From positions 2,604,001 through 2,668,000 of the forward strand of contig CBDDKZ010000005.1 in assembly GCA_965230415.1 (NCBI GenBank): 64,000 nucleotides of DNA. The letters are read 5' to 3'. The notes under the pieces were generated by a model that saw only the letters and a program-made list of their open reading frames with translations, did no database searches and was not told the origin of the DNA. This stretch comes from CBDDKZ01 sp965230415. Lineage in GTDB: Bacteria > Bacteroidota > Bacteroidia > Cytophagales > JAAEPT01. A program made the translations under genes and the position numbers. This document shows positions 45,346 to 52,997 of the stretch, in pieces; position 1 is the first letter of the stretch, and each line of letters starts with the position of its first letter.

Positions 45346-46416
45346 ATGATGACGAAATTTAATCGAATTCTTGCTGCCTTATTACTATGGGTGGCAGGAG
45401 GAGCGTGTTTTGCCCAAGACATCCATTACTCACAGTTTTTTAACAACCCCATGATGTTAAACCCTTCTCTTACGGGGCGTTATAATGAAGATTGGTGTTT
45501 TAATGCTATTCACAGAAATCAATGGTCTACACTAAATTCTACCTTTCAGTCTTCTGCTTTTGGCTTCGATATGAATTTTGTAGAGGGGATATTTGGGCAC
45601 GATAAATTAGGCGCGGGTGCTGTTTTCTATCATGATGAACTGGGAGAAAGTGTTTTTAAGAATAATTCTTTCTTGTTGTCATTAGCTTATCATAGGACAT
45701 TAGATCTACACAAAAGACATCATATTTCGATTGGTGTTCAGGGTGGGTACATCACCAAGGAAATTGATTATAGCTCCCTCTATTACAACAACCAATATGG
45801 GCCTTCTCCATGGGTACTGGACAGGGACCTCGATCATGGTGAGTATGACTTGGACTTGAAATCTGCTAATGCGGCACATTATGACTTAAATGTAGGGGTT
45901 TTTTATTCCTATAAAATCAATGAAGGAACCAGTCTGAATGCCGGAATCAGTTCGTTTCAAATAACGACACCAAAAGAATCATTCACGGATGTTATTAATA
46001 ACAACGATGAAAATGAACTGGGAGCACGTATGGCTTTTGATATAGGAGTGCGACACCGGCTTAATAGCCGGTTTGAGCTACTTCCCCGTATCTTAATTAT
46101 GCAGCAATCAAGAGCCAGAGATATTCTCCTCGGAGCCCTAGTAGGAACAAACCTGGGGAAAACACGTGTGCACCTGGGAGCCTATTATCGTTGGGCAGAC
46201 GCAGCCATCTTAATGGCAGGATTAAAGTACAAAAGTGTTAAAATGATGTTTAGCTATGATATGACAACCTCATCATTAGCAGATATCAACGAAAAAGCCT
46301 TTCAAGGTGTAACAGGTTCAGGGTTGGTAGGCGCTTGGGAAGTGTCACTACGCTTGTGCGGTGTACTATCAAGGGCTGTACCTGGAGACATAACAATACC
46401 ATGTGGAATTTTCTAA
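45346..46416 (+). CDS. PorP/SprF-family outer-membrane protein
   Basis: Outer-membrane protein of 356 residues in the PorP/SprF family. The signal peptide (about 1-23, ending CFAQ) is followed by the family opening DIHYSQFFNNPMMLNPSLTG and then alternating beta strands of a barrel, with RHRLNSRFELLP and LGAYYRWADAAIL near the C terminus. SprF-type members are needed for secretion of the type B sorting-domain protein encoded beside them. The gene lies 5 bp after such a protein and 12 bp before a TPR-PD40-OmpA gene, the usual three-gene order. Confidence 0.92.
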   Translation: MMTKFNRILAALLLWVAGGACFAQDIHYSQFFNNPMMLNPSLTGRYNEDWCFNAIHRNQWSTLNSTFQSSAFGFDMNFVEGIFGHDKLGAGAVFYHDELGESVFKNNSFLLSLAYHRTLDLHKRHHISIGVQGGYITKEIDYSSLYYNNQYGPSPWVLDRDLDHGEYDLDLKSANAAHYDLNVGVFYSYKINEGTSLNAGISSFQITTPKESFTDVINNNDENELGARMAFDIGVRHRLNSRFELLPRILIMQQSRARDILLGALVGTNLGKTRVHLGAYYRWADAAILMAGLKYKSVKMMFSYDMTTSSLADINEKAFQGVTGSGLVGAWEVSLRLCGVLSRAVPGDITIPCGIF

Positions 46417-46428
46417 ACCTCAATTTTA

Positions 46429-48867
46429 ATGAAGTTAGGATATAAATTAATTTGTGTCTTAGTGTCTGTACTATTTATTATCGGACAATCAAAAGCACAA
46501 AAACAGCCAGAAAAAGAAACCGAAGAGACGAAGCAACCAGCAAAAGATTACAAGGATTCACATCATGGAGTGGAGGGGCATACCGATTGGGTGCAGGTCA
46601 AGATTGCTGATAACCTTTTGGAACAACATAGCTATTACAATGCTATTGATAAGTATAAAGAAATATACGAGCATGATAAACAAAATCCCTATGTAGTTTA
46701 TAAATTGGCCTTATCATATTTCCTTGCTCGTGATTATGCACATGCGGAAGAGTATTTCAAAAGGTCTGCTTTTTTTGAGGACAAGAAGAAACCTGACAAT
46801 CCAATGTCTTTTTTCTATTATGCCGAGACATTAATGATGAATCGAAAATACGAAGAGGCCAAATTAATGTATGTCCAGTTTTACAAGCTCAAAACAAAGG
46901 ATTTGGAGCAAAAACGATATGCTAAAATCGCTAAAAGTCAATTTAAGGCCTGTAGTTTTGCTCAGGAAATGATAAAAGGAGATACCTCTTTTACAACTGT
47001 GGCCTTTTTGGAAGGTGATGTCAATCATGCTTATACCGATTTTTCACCACACCCTATAGGAGAAGATACCTTGATGTTTGCTTCCCTTCGCGTGGATAGC
47101 GTAATTAGCGTGGATTATGGTGATGAAACTTTCTATCCCGTGAAACTATATACGAGCGTGAGAGAAGGAGAAAGCTGGGGTACTCCTAAAGCCTTAAACG
47201 CTAAAGTAAATCACAAATTCGAACATACAGCTAATGCAGTTATAACAAGTGATGGTAAACGCATGTATTACACGCGCTGTGTTCCGGATAGAACGAACAA
47301 GGTGGTCTGTTCCATCTATTACGCGGATAAAGAAGGTAAAAGTTGGGGTAAAGCTCATAAGTTGCCTATGACAAGTCATGGGAACATATTTTCAGGAACC
47401 TACACCTCTACTCAACCCACTATTGGTGAATCGACTAAAAAACGAAGAAGAAAAGTAATTACACAACGCGTTCTTTATTTCTCTTCAAATCGTCCGGGAG
47501 GATTAGGGGGTAAGGACATTTGGTACATCCTGATTGACGAAAAAGGGAACCACGGTGATCCAATTAACTGTGGTCGAAGAATAAATACTATCAGGGATGA
47601 AATAAGTCCCTATTACGATAGTAAGACCAAGACATTGTATTTTAGCTCTAATTACCATCATGGTTTGGGAGGTTATGACATCTTTGAATCTAAAGGACAT
47701 ACCAAGCGCTTTTCGAAACCGGTCAATAAAGGGATACCTGTCAATTGTTCCTATGACGATACCTATTTTACACCGAGCAACGAAAAGGATGGTTTAATGT
47801 ATGGCTACTTAGTGTCCAACAGGCCAGGAGGGATTGCACTTACAAGTGAGACTTGTTGTGACGACATCTATCGTTTTGAGGATTTTGAACCGCCAATGTG
47901 TCACCTTACCGGGTTTTTAAAATTGAAGTCTTCTCAAAATGAATCAAGTAATGCGACTGTTCCGGATTCAGCGGCAACAGCATCGATAGACTCCACTATT
48001 ACAGCGTCAATAGACACTACTATTACGTCAACAAATATTACCGGTGATGACGAAACGAAATGGACACCATTGGAAAATGTTAGTGTAGGTTTGGTTAAAC
48101 AACGACATGTGGATGAAGCGGAAACGGAAGGTAAGTCTAACTACAAATTTTATGAAAAGTGGATTACTTGGGTAGACACAACCGATGCAAGTGGTCAGTT
48201 TGATGCGGATGTAGTTATTGGTAAACACTATTCCATCGTATTTGTAGGCGATACTACATTTGATCCTTATGTTGAGAATTTAGATGAGTATATGGCAAAA
48301 TGTCCGTCGTCGGAAACGATTGTAATTGGTGTTGAACCGAAAAGTAAGAAGGAAACTACAGATCCTGCGGATTCAACCGGTGGACCCAAAGATGGTGAAG
48401 TTGAATTTAGAGAAGCACTTAACCTCGATGTAGAAACGGAAGATATAAAGAAGGATACAAAATTCATTCTGGAAGATTTATTCTTTGATTTTGACAAAGA
48501 TGTTGTGAAAAAAGAATCTGAACCTTCAATACAACTATTATTTATGTTCCTGGAATCTCATCCTAAGATTAAGATTGAAATTGCGGGACATACCGATAGC
48601 AAAGGTAATGATGCTTACAATGAAGATCTTTCTCAACGCAGATCGAATACAGTAAGGCAGCTAATGATCGATCAGGGTATTCCTGCAGAGAGAATGGTAG
48701 CTAAAGGTCACGGAGAGAAAGAGCCTATCGCTCCAAATACCAAACCTGATGGCAGCGATAATCCGAAAGGCAGAGCACTTAACAGAAGAACTGAAATTGT
48801 GATCCTTTCAACAGATTATAAATCTAAAGGAAGTTCAAAAAAGAAGAAAAAAGGCAATAAAAAGTAA
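46429..48867 (+). CDS. TPR-PD40-OmpA envelope protein (PorE-like)
   Basis: An 812-residue periplasmic protein tethered to peptidoglycan. Domains: signal peptide (about 1-23); TPR repeats (about 55-180, HSYYNAIDKYKEIYEHD, AEEYFKRSAFFE); WD40-like PD40 blades (about 200-470; YFSSNRPGGLGGKDIWYI, LYFSSNYHHGLGGYDIFES); a Ser/Thr/Ile-rich linker (about 505-540); a small carboxypeptidase-regulatory-like domain (about 545-640); and a C-terminal OmpA domain (about 685-800; FFDFDKDVVKKES, IAGHTDSKGNDAYNEDLSQR). PorE has this architecture and anchors the secretion apparatus to the cell wall. A poly-Lys tail ends the protein. It is cotranscribed with porP. Confidence 0.88.
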   Translation: MKLGYKLICVLVSVLFIIGQSKAQKQPEKETEETKQPAKDYKDSHHGVEGHTDWVQVKIADNLLEQHSYYNAIDKYKEIYEHDKQNPYVVYKLALSYFLARDYAHAEEYFKRSAFFEDKKKPDNPMSFFYYAETLMMNRKYEEAKLMYVQFYKLKTKDLEQKRYAKIAKSQFKACSFAQEMIKGDTSFTTVAFLEGDVNHAYTDFSPHPIGEDTLMFASLRVDSVISVDYGDETFYPVKLYTSVREGESWGTPKALNAKVNHKFEHTANAVITSDGKRMYYTRCVPDRTNKVVCSIYYADKEGKSWGKAHKLPMTSHGNIFSGTYTSTQPTIGESTKKRRRKVITQRVLYFSSNRPGGLGGKDIWYILIDEKGNHGDPINCGRRINTIRDEISPYYDSKTKTLYFSSNYHHGLGGYDIFESKGHTKRFSKPVNKGIPVNCSYDDTYFTPSNEKDGLMYGYLVSNRPGGIALTSETCCDDIYRFEDFEPPMCHLTGFLKLKSSQNESSNATVPDSAATASIDSTITASIDTTITSTNITGDDETKWTPLENVSVGLVKQRHVDEAETEGKSNYKFYEKWITWVDTTDASGQFDADVVIGKHYSIVFVGDTTFDPYVENLDEYMAKCPSSETIVIGVEPKSKKETTDPADSTGGPKDGEVEFREALNLDVETEDIKKDTKFILEDLFFDFDKDVVKKESEPSIQLLFMFLESHPKIKIEIAGHTDSKGNDAYNEDLSQRRSNTVRQLMIDQGIPAERMVAKGHGEKEPIAPNTKPDGSDNPKGRALNRRTEIVILSTDYKSKGSSKKKKKGNKK

Positions 48868-48877
48868 ACTGAACGTG

Positions 48878-48906
48878 GCTAGGTGCTATACTTAATAGCT
48901 CCTAGC
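48878..48906. terminator. Terminator between PorE-like gene and ispF
   Basis: Arms 48878-48889 and 48895-48906 form a 12-nt stem with one T-T mismatch and a 5-nt loop between converging stops. The T-rich stretch follows only after a short gap. Confidence 0.65.
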
Positions 48907-48917
48907 TGCGTTTACTA

Positions 48918-49400
48918 TTAATCTTTTTTATTTATTAACGATACGGCATACGCCGAAACCCCTTCTTCTCTACCGACAAATCCTAGCTTTTCAGTGGTTG
49001 TGGCTTTAATAGAGATGTCATCTTCGTCTATTTGCATTACCTTTGCCAGTACTGATATCATTTCAGGAATATGCGGGTTTATTTTGGGTTTCTGCAAGCA
49101 AATAGTTGCATCTATATTATTGACTTCGTAACCCTTATTCCGGATGAGCTTCATTACATCTTTTAACAGAATTTTACTGTCTATTCCTTTAAACGCAGGG
49201 TCTGTATCAGCAAAATGATAACCAATATCACGCAAATTGGCAGCCCCTAATAGCGCATCACATATTACATGAATTAAAACATCCGCATCAGAATGTCCTA
49301 CCGCACCCTTTGCATGAGGTATATTAATGCCGCCAAGCCAAAATGGCTGACCCTCTTTCAATTGGTGTACGTCGTACCCCATTCCTACTCTAATTTTCAT
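48918..49400 (-). CDS. ispF: 2-C-methyl-D-erythritol 2,4-cyclodiphosphate synthase
   Basis: Forms the cyclic diphosphate intermediate in the MEP pathway of isoprenoid synthesis. The zinc-binding DVHQL motif (residues about 10-14), GHSDADVLIH (about 35-44) and the later GFVGREEGVSAYAV all match the family. The 160 residues are a normal length for the trimeric enzyme. The gene starts 6 bp after the stop of the M16 peptidase gene and is probably cotranscribed with it. Confidence 0.95.
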   Translation of the reverse strand: MKIRVGMGYDVHQLKEGQPFWLGGINIPHAKGAVGHSDADVLIHVICDALLGAANLRDIGYHFADTDPAFKGIDSKILLKDVMKLIRNKGYEVNNIDATICLQKPKINPHIPEMISVLAKVMQIDEDDISIKATTTEKLGFVGREEGVSAYAVSLINKKD

Positions 49401-49406
49401 GTATTA

Positions 49407-50651
49407 TTAGCTTTTTGCGTGGTAATAAAGAGTTGAACAATTTTCTTTTCTTAGAATTTTTTGTGCGTTGACAATAATATCATCTTTTTTTACTGATTCA
49501 ATTTTTTCCAACTCGTTGGTTGCCAATGTGAGATCACCGAGTATTGATGCGTAAGCCAGCGAAATGCATCGCTCTAATACATCTACCTGTTCAAAAGCAA
49601 TGGTTGATTCTGCCTGATTCTTAACTTTTTCAAGTTCATCGTCGTTTATTCCATCTTGTAGCAGTTTATCGAGTACATGGTCTATTGATGCATTAGCATG
49701 TTCCAAATCAATACCATCCCGAATGTGACCACTAATAATGAGAAGACCAGGGTCAAAGGAACTATTAATATATGCTGAAATCTGATTAAATAGGGCTTTA
49801 TCCTGTACCAGTTCCTGGTGCAAACGAGAGGATTTACCACGGCCAAGGATATCACTTAATAAATCACAAGAGTAATATTCCGGTGAGGTTCTCCCCGACA
49901 TATGATATGCTCTGAAAAGGGCATCTGAGGGGACGGGAGCATAAACATGTTCTTCCCTTGCTTCGTTTTGTTTGGGTTCGCTTGGTAATTGCCTGCGGTA
50001 AGGTGTACCGGAAGGTATTGGTTCAAACCACTTTTTGGCGAGGCGTTCTACCTCATCAATTTCTACACAGCCACCAATCACAAGAACGGCATTATTTGGA
50101 ATATAAAACTTTTTGAAGAAAGCCTTAACATCTTCCATCGTTGCATCTTCAATATGTTTTATTTCTTTCCCAATAGTAGCCCATTTGTAAGGGTGTTGCG
50201 TATAAGCCAAAGGTCTTAGTTTTAGCCAGGCGTCTCCATATGGTTGATTTAAATAGCGTTGTTTGAATTCTTCGATGACTACTTTACGCTGTACCTCCAG
50301 TGGTTCGCTTTTGAAAGATAATCTTAACATCCTGTCAGATTCGAGCCAAAAAGCTGTTTCCAGGTTGGGAGCCGGTACCGTAATATAATAATTGGTAACA
50401 TCGGGAGAGGTAAATGCATTGTTTTCACCACCAACCCGCTGCAGTTCTTCATCAAATTCTTCAATGTTACCGGAGCCGCCAAACATGAGATGCTCAAAAA
50501 GGTGTGCAAATCCCGTTTTGTCTTCATCCTCGTCGCGCGAACCAACATTGTACATAATGTTTAGTACGGCGATTTGAATAGATTTATCAGGATGAACAAT
50601 TACTTTCAGTCCGTTTTTTAATTCAAATGTGTGAAATTTCATGGGATGCAC
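49407..50651 (-). CDS. M16 family zinc peptidase
   Basis: Peptidase of the pitrilysin family. The inverted zinc motif HLFEH lies at about residues 47-51 (FAHLFEHLMFGGSGN), with the distal glutamate in VVIEEFKQRYL near 123-133. The length of 414 residues covers two of the half-domains. No signal peptide is seen, so it is probably cytoplasmic, unlike many secreted relatives. Met4 (50642) is an alternative start. It is transcribed with ispF from a TAnnTTTG element at 50665-50672. Confidence 0.93.
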   Translation of the reverse strand: MHPMKFHTFELKNGLKVIVHPDKSIQIAVLNIMYNVGSRDEDEDKTGFAHLFEHLMFGGSGNIEEFDEELQRVGGENNAFTSPDVTNYYITVPAPNLETAFWLESDRMLRLSFKSEPLEVQRKVVIEEFKQRYLNQPYGDAWLKLRPLAYTQHPYKWATIGKEIKHIEDATMEDVKAFFKKFYIPNNAVLVIGGCVEIDEVERLAKKWFEPIPSGTPYRRQLPSEPKQNEAREEHVYAPVPSDALFRAYHMSGRTSPEYYSCDLLSDILGRGKSSRLHQELVQDKALFNQISAYINSSFDPGLLIISGHIRDGIDLEHANASIDHVLDKLLQDGINDDELEKVKNQAESTIAFEQVDVLERCISLAYASILGDLTLATNELEKIESVKKDDIIVNAQKILRKENCSTLYYHAKS

Positions 50652-50664
50652 TTTATGTGTTCCA

Positions 50665-50672
50665 CAAAATTA
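50665..50672 (-). promoter_or_regulatory. TAnnTTTG element for the M16-ispF unit
   Basis: TAATTTTG on the minus strand lies 13 bp before the ATG at 50651 and 22 bp before Met4. The short distance slightly favours Met4 as the start. Confidence 0.45.
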
Positions 50673-50686
50673 AAAAAATATCTCAT

Positions 50687-50716
50687 TTTGCGGATCAAGC
50701 ATTTAAGCTATATTTA
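50687..50716 (+). promoter_or_regulatory. Promoter candidate for the E1 fusion gene
   Basis: TTTG (50687-50690), an 18-bp spacer, then TATATTTA (50709-50716), one mismatch from TAnnTTTG. It ends 8 bp before the ATG at 50725. Confidence 0.4.
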
Positions 50717-50724
50717 CACTTCGA

Positions 50725-52704
50725 ATGAAGTTTGATAGAAAGAATTACTCAAAAAAGCTACTAATTAACCTTTACAGGCAACTAATGATTCCTCGTCTCA
50801 TCGAAGAAAAAATGCTTCTTTTATTGAGACAGGGTAAAATTAGCAAGTGGTTTTCCGGAATAGGACAGGAAGCTGTTTCTATCGGTGCTGTGATGGCTCT
50901 TGAAGATGATGAGTTTATATTACCCCTACACAGAAACCTGGGGGTATTTACTGCTCGTGATATTTCACTCGAAAAGTTATTTCAACAATTTCAAGGGAAG
51001 CCCGGAGGGTTTACCAAAGGACGCGATCGTTCGTTCCATTTTGGATCAATGGATCATCATATTATTGGTATGATTTCTCACCTGGGACCTCAACTTTCCC
51101 TGGCAGGGGGATTAGGTCTTGCTCATAAACTCAACAAAGAGAATAAGGTTGTGCTGGCCTTTACAGGTGATGGGGGAAGTAGTGAAGGTGAGTTTCATGA
51201 GGCTTTGAACGTAGCATCGGTTTGGGACTTACCGGTTATTTTTTTGGTGGAGAATAATGGCTTTAGTATCTCTACACCAACTTATGAACAATATGCGATC
51301 AGTGAATTTAGTGAGAAAGGTGCGGCATATGCCATCGAGTGTGTGCAGGTTGATGGTAATAACATACTTGAGGTATATTCTGAAGTGCTGAAATGGTCAC
51401 GTAACATTAGACGAAATCCCCGGCCTGTAATGATAGAGGCAGTAACCTTCAGAGTTCGAGGTCATGAGGAATCATCAGGTGTAGATTATGTTTCCAAAGA
51501 GTTAATAGAAAAATGGCAGAAGAAGGATCCAATCAAGAATTATGAGTCCTTTTTGCTTAAAGAAAAAGTACTTGATCGATCAGAATTTGATGATATACAG
51601 AAATCGATCAAAGCAGCAATTAATGAAGCCCTTGATCAGGCTAATAAGGCCCCGGTTGCGGTGCCGGATCCACAAAAGGAACTCGATGACGTTTACAAAG
51701 AGTATTTTAAAGTAAACGATATTAATGCTCCGGGAAGCAGTAAGTCTATGCGCTTTGTAGATGCCATTCGAGATGCGCTGGAGCAGGCAATGTCCAAACA
51801 TGAAAATTTAATTTTGATGGGACAGGATATTGCCGAATACGGTGGAGTTTTTAAAGCTACAGAAGGTTTACTGGCTAAGTTTGGGAAAGAGCGTGTGAGG
51901 AATACCCCCCTTTGCGAGTCGGCTATCGTCGGAATTGCCTTTGGCGCATCAATCGCGGGAATGAAAACGGTTGTTGAAATGCAATTTGCCGATTTCGTGA
52001 GTTGTGCATTTAACCAAATCGTAAATAACCTGGCCAAGAGTCATTACAGGTGGGGGCAAAATGCAGACGTCGTTGTAAGAATGCCTACAGGTGCGGGTGT
52101 CGGGGCCGGTCCTTTTCACTCACAGTCGACCGAAGCTTGGTTTTTTCATACGCCTGGTCTAAAAATTGTCTATCCATCCAATCCGCGAGAAGCTAAACAA
52201 TTATTGCTCGCCGCTATTGAAGACCCGAATCCCGTTCTGTTTTTTGAACATAAAGCATTATATCGATCGCTGGAAGGTGAAGTGCCTGATAATTATACTA
52301 TAGGAGAATTAGGAAAAGCGAAGGTTGTTCGCACTGGCGAAGATTTAACTATTGTAACCTATGGTTTAGGCGTTATTTGGTGTCAAGAATACCTGGATGA
52401 GCATGGTGAGGCGGATATTGAATTGATTGATTTACGCACACTTATCCCCTGGGATAAAGAGGCTGTGATGAAATCTGTAAAAAAAACGGGGCGCCTGCTT
52501 GTTTTGAATGAAGATAATGAGACCGGTAGCATAAGTGCCGAAATTGCTTCATGGGCCGCTGATGAATTGTTTGAATTGCTAGACGCTCCCGTCAAGCGAT
52601 TAGGGAGTCTGGATACCCCAATTCCGTTTGCCAAAGACCTCGAATCAAATTATTTGGCAAAGAACAGATTAGCAGAAAAAATAGAAGATCTCCTTTCATA
52701 TTGA
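50725..52704 (+). CDS. 2-oxoacid dehydrogenase E1, fused alpha and beta subunits
   Basis: Thiamine-diphosphate-dependent decarboxylase part of a 2-oxoacid (probably branched-chain) dehydrogenase. The E1 alpha half (about residues 1-320) holds the TPP motif GDGGSSEGEFHEA with the distal NN (VENNGFSIST). The E1 beta half (about 335-659) has MGQDIAEYGGVFKAT, EMQFADFVSCAFNQIVNN and GAGVGAGPFHSQSTE. The two are separate genes in most bacteria; the fusion (659 residues) is common in Bacteroidota. Its E2 component needs lipoate, linking it to lipA at 56.6 kb. Pyruvate as substrate cannot be excluded. Confidence 0.9.
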   Translation: MKFDRKNYSKKLLINLYRQLMIPRLIEEKMLLLLRQGKISKWFSGIGQEAVSIGAVMALEDDEFILPLHRNLGVFTARDISLEKLFQQFQGKPGGFTKGRDRSFHFGSMDHHIIGMISHLGPQLSLAGGLGLAHKLNKENKVVLAFTGDGGSSEGEFHEALNVASVWDLPVIFLVENNGFSISTPTYEQYAISEFSEKGAAYAIECVQVDGNNILEVYSEVLKWSRNIRRNPRPVMIEAVTFRVRGHEESSGVDYVSKELIEKWQKKDPIKNYESFLLKEKVLDRSEFDDIQKSIKAAINEALDQANKAPVAVPDPQKELDDVYKEYFKVNDINAPGSSKSMRFVDAIRDALEQAMSKHENLILMGQDIAEYGGVFKATEGLLAKFGKERVRNTPLCESAIVGIAFGASIAGMKTVVEMQFADFVSCAFNQIVNNLAKSHYRWGQNADVVVRMPTGAGVGAGPFHSQSTEAWFFHTPGLKIVYPSNPREAKQLLLAAIEDPNPVLFFEHKALYRSLEGEVPDNYTIGELGKAKVVRTGEDLTIVTYGLGVIWCQEYLDEHGEADIELIDLRTLIPWDKEAVMKSVKKTGRLLVLNEDNETGSISAEIASWAADELFELLDAPVKRLGSLDTPIPFAKDLESNYLAKNRLAEKIEDLLSY

Positions 52705-52725
52705 GGCGATTGAACAAATAGAAGC

Positions 52726-52756
52726 TTTGTTCCTTGCTTTTATTTTGTTATTTTTG
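52726..52756 (+). promoter_or_regulatory. Full -33/-7 Bacteroidota promoter
   Basis: TTTG (52726-52729), a 19-bp spacer and TATTTTTG (52749-52756) match the consensus TTTG-N19-TAnnTTTG exactly. The ATG at 52761 begins only 4 bp later. The -33 box lies in a small stem (52712-52718 with 52726-52732). Confidence 0.6.
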
Positions 52757-52760
52757 GTAT

Positions 52761-52997
52761 ATGCGCATATTCCCAGTTAAAAGTTTGAACCGTTTCGCAT
52801 TGCTTGTCGTAACTCTATTGATGTCTATGACTTTTGCTTGTTCAACCAGCTCGCCATGCCCAGGTTCAGGTAAGGTGTCTTCGTCTGACTTAAGCGCTTT
52901 TGACGAAGGAGGCAGCCCTAAAGGACGTAAATCCGGAAGGAAAAGTGATAACGGGCTGATTAAAAAGAAACAACCTAGGAGACTAAATGCAAGGTGA
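52761..52997 (+). CDS. Small lipoprotein with basic tail
   Basis: Not recognised as a named family. A 78-residue lipoprotein: signal helix (RFALLVVTLLMSMTFAC) with the lipobox Cys near residue 27, a short CPGSGKVSS segment with a second Cys, then a Gly/Lys/Arg-rich tail (GRKSGRKSDNGLIKKKQPRR). ATG 52761 starts almost on the expected transcription start; TTG 52785 is an alternative that gives a more usual signal length. Its last codons overlap the next gene by 11 bp, so it is translationally coupled to the large basic repeat protein and probably acts with it. Confidence 0.7.
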   Translation: MRIFPVKSLNRFALLVVTLLMSMTFACSTSSPCPGSGKVSSSDLSAFDEGGSPKGRKSGRKSDNGLIKKKQPRRLNAR

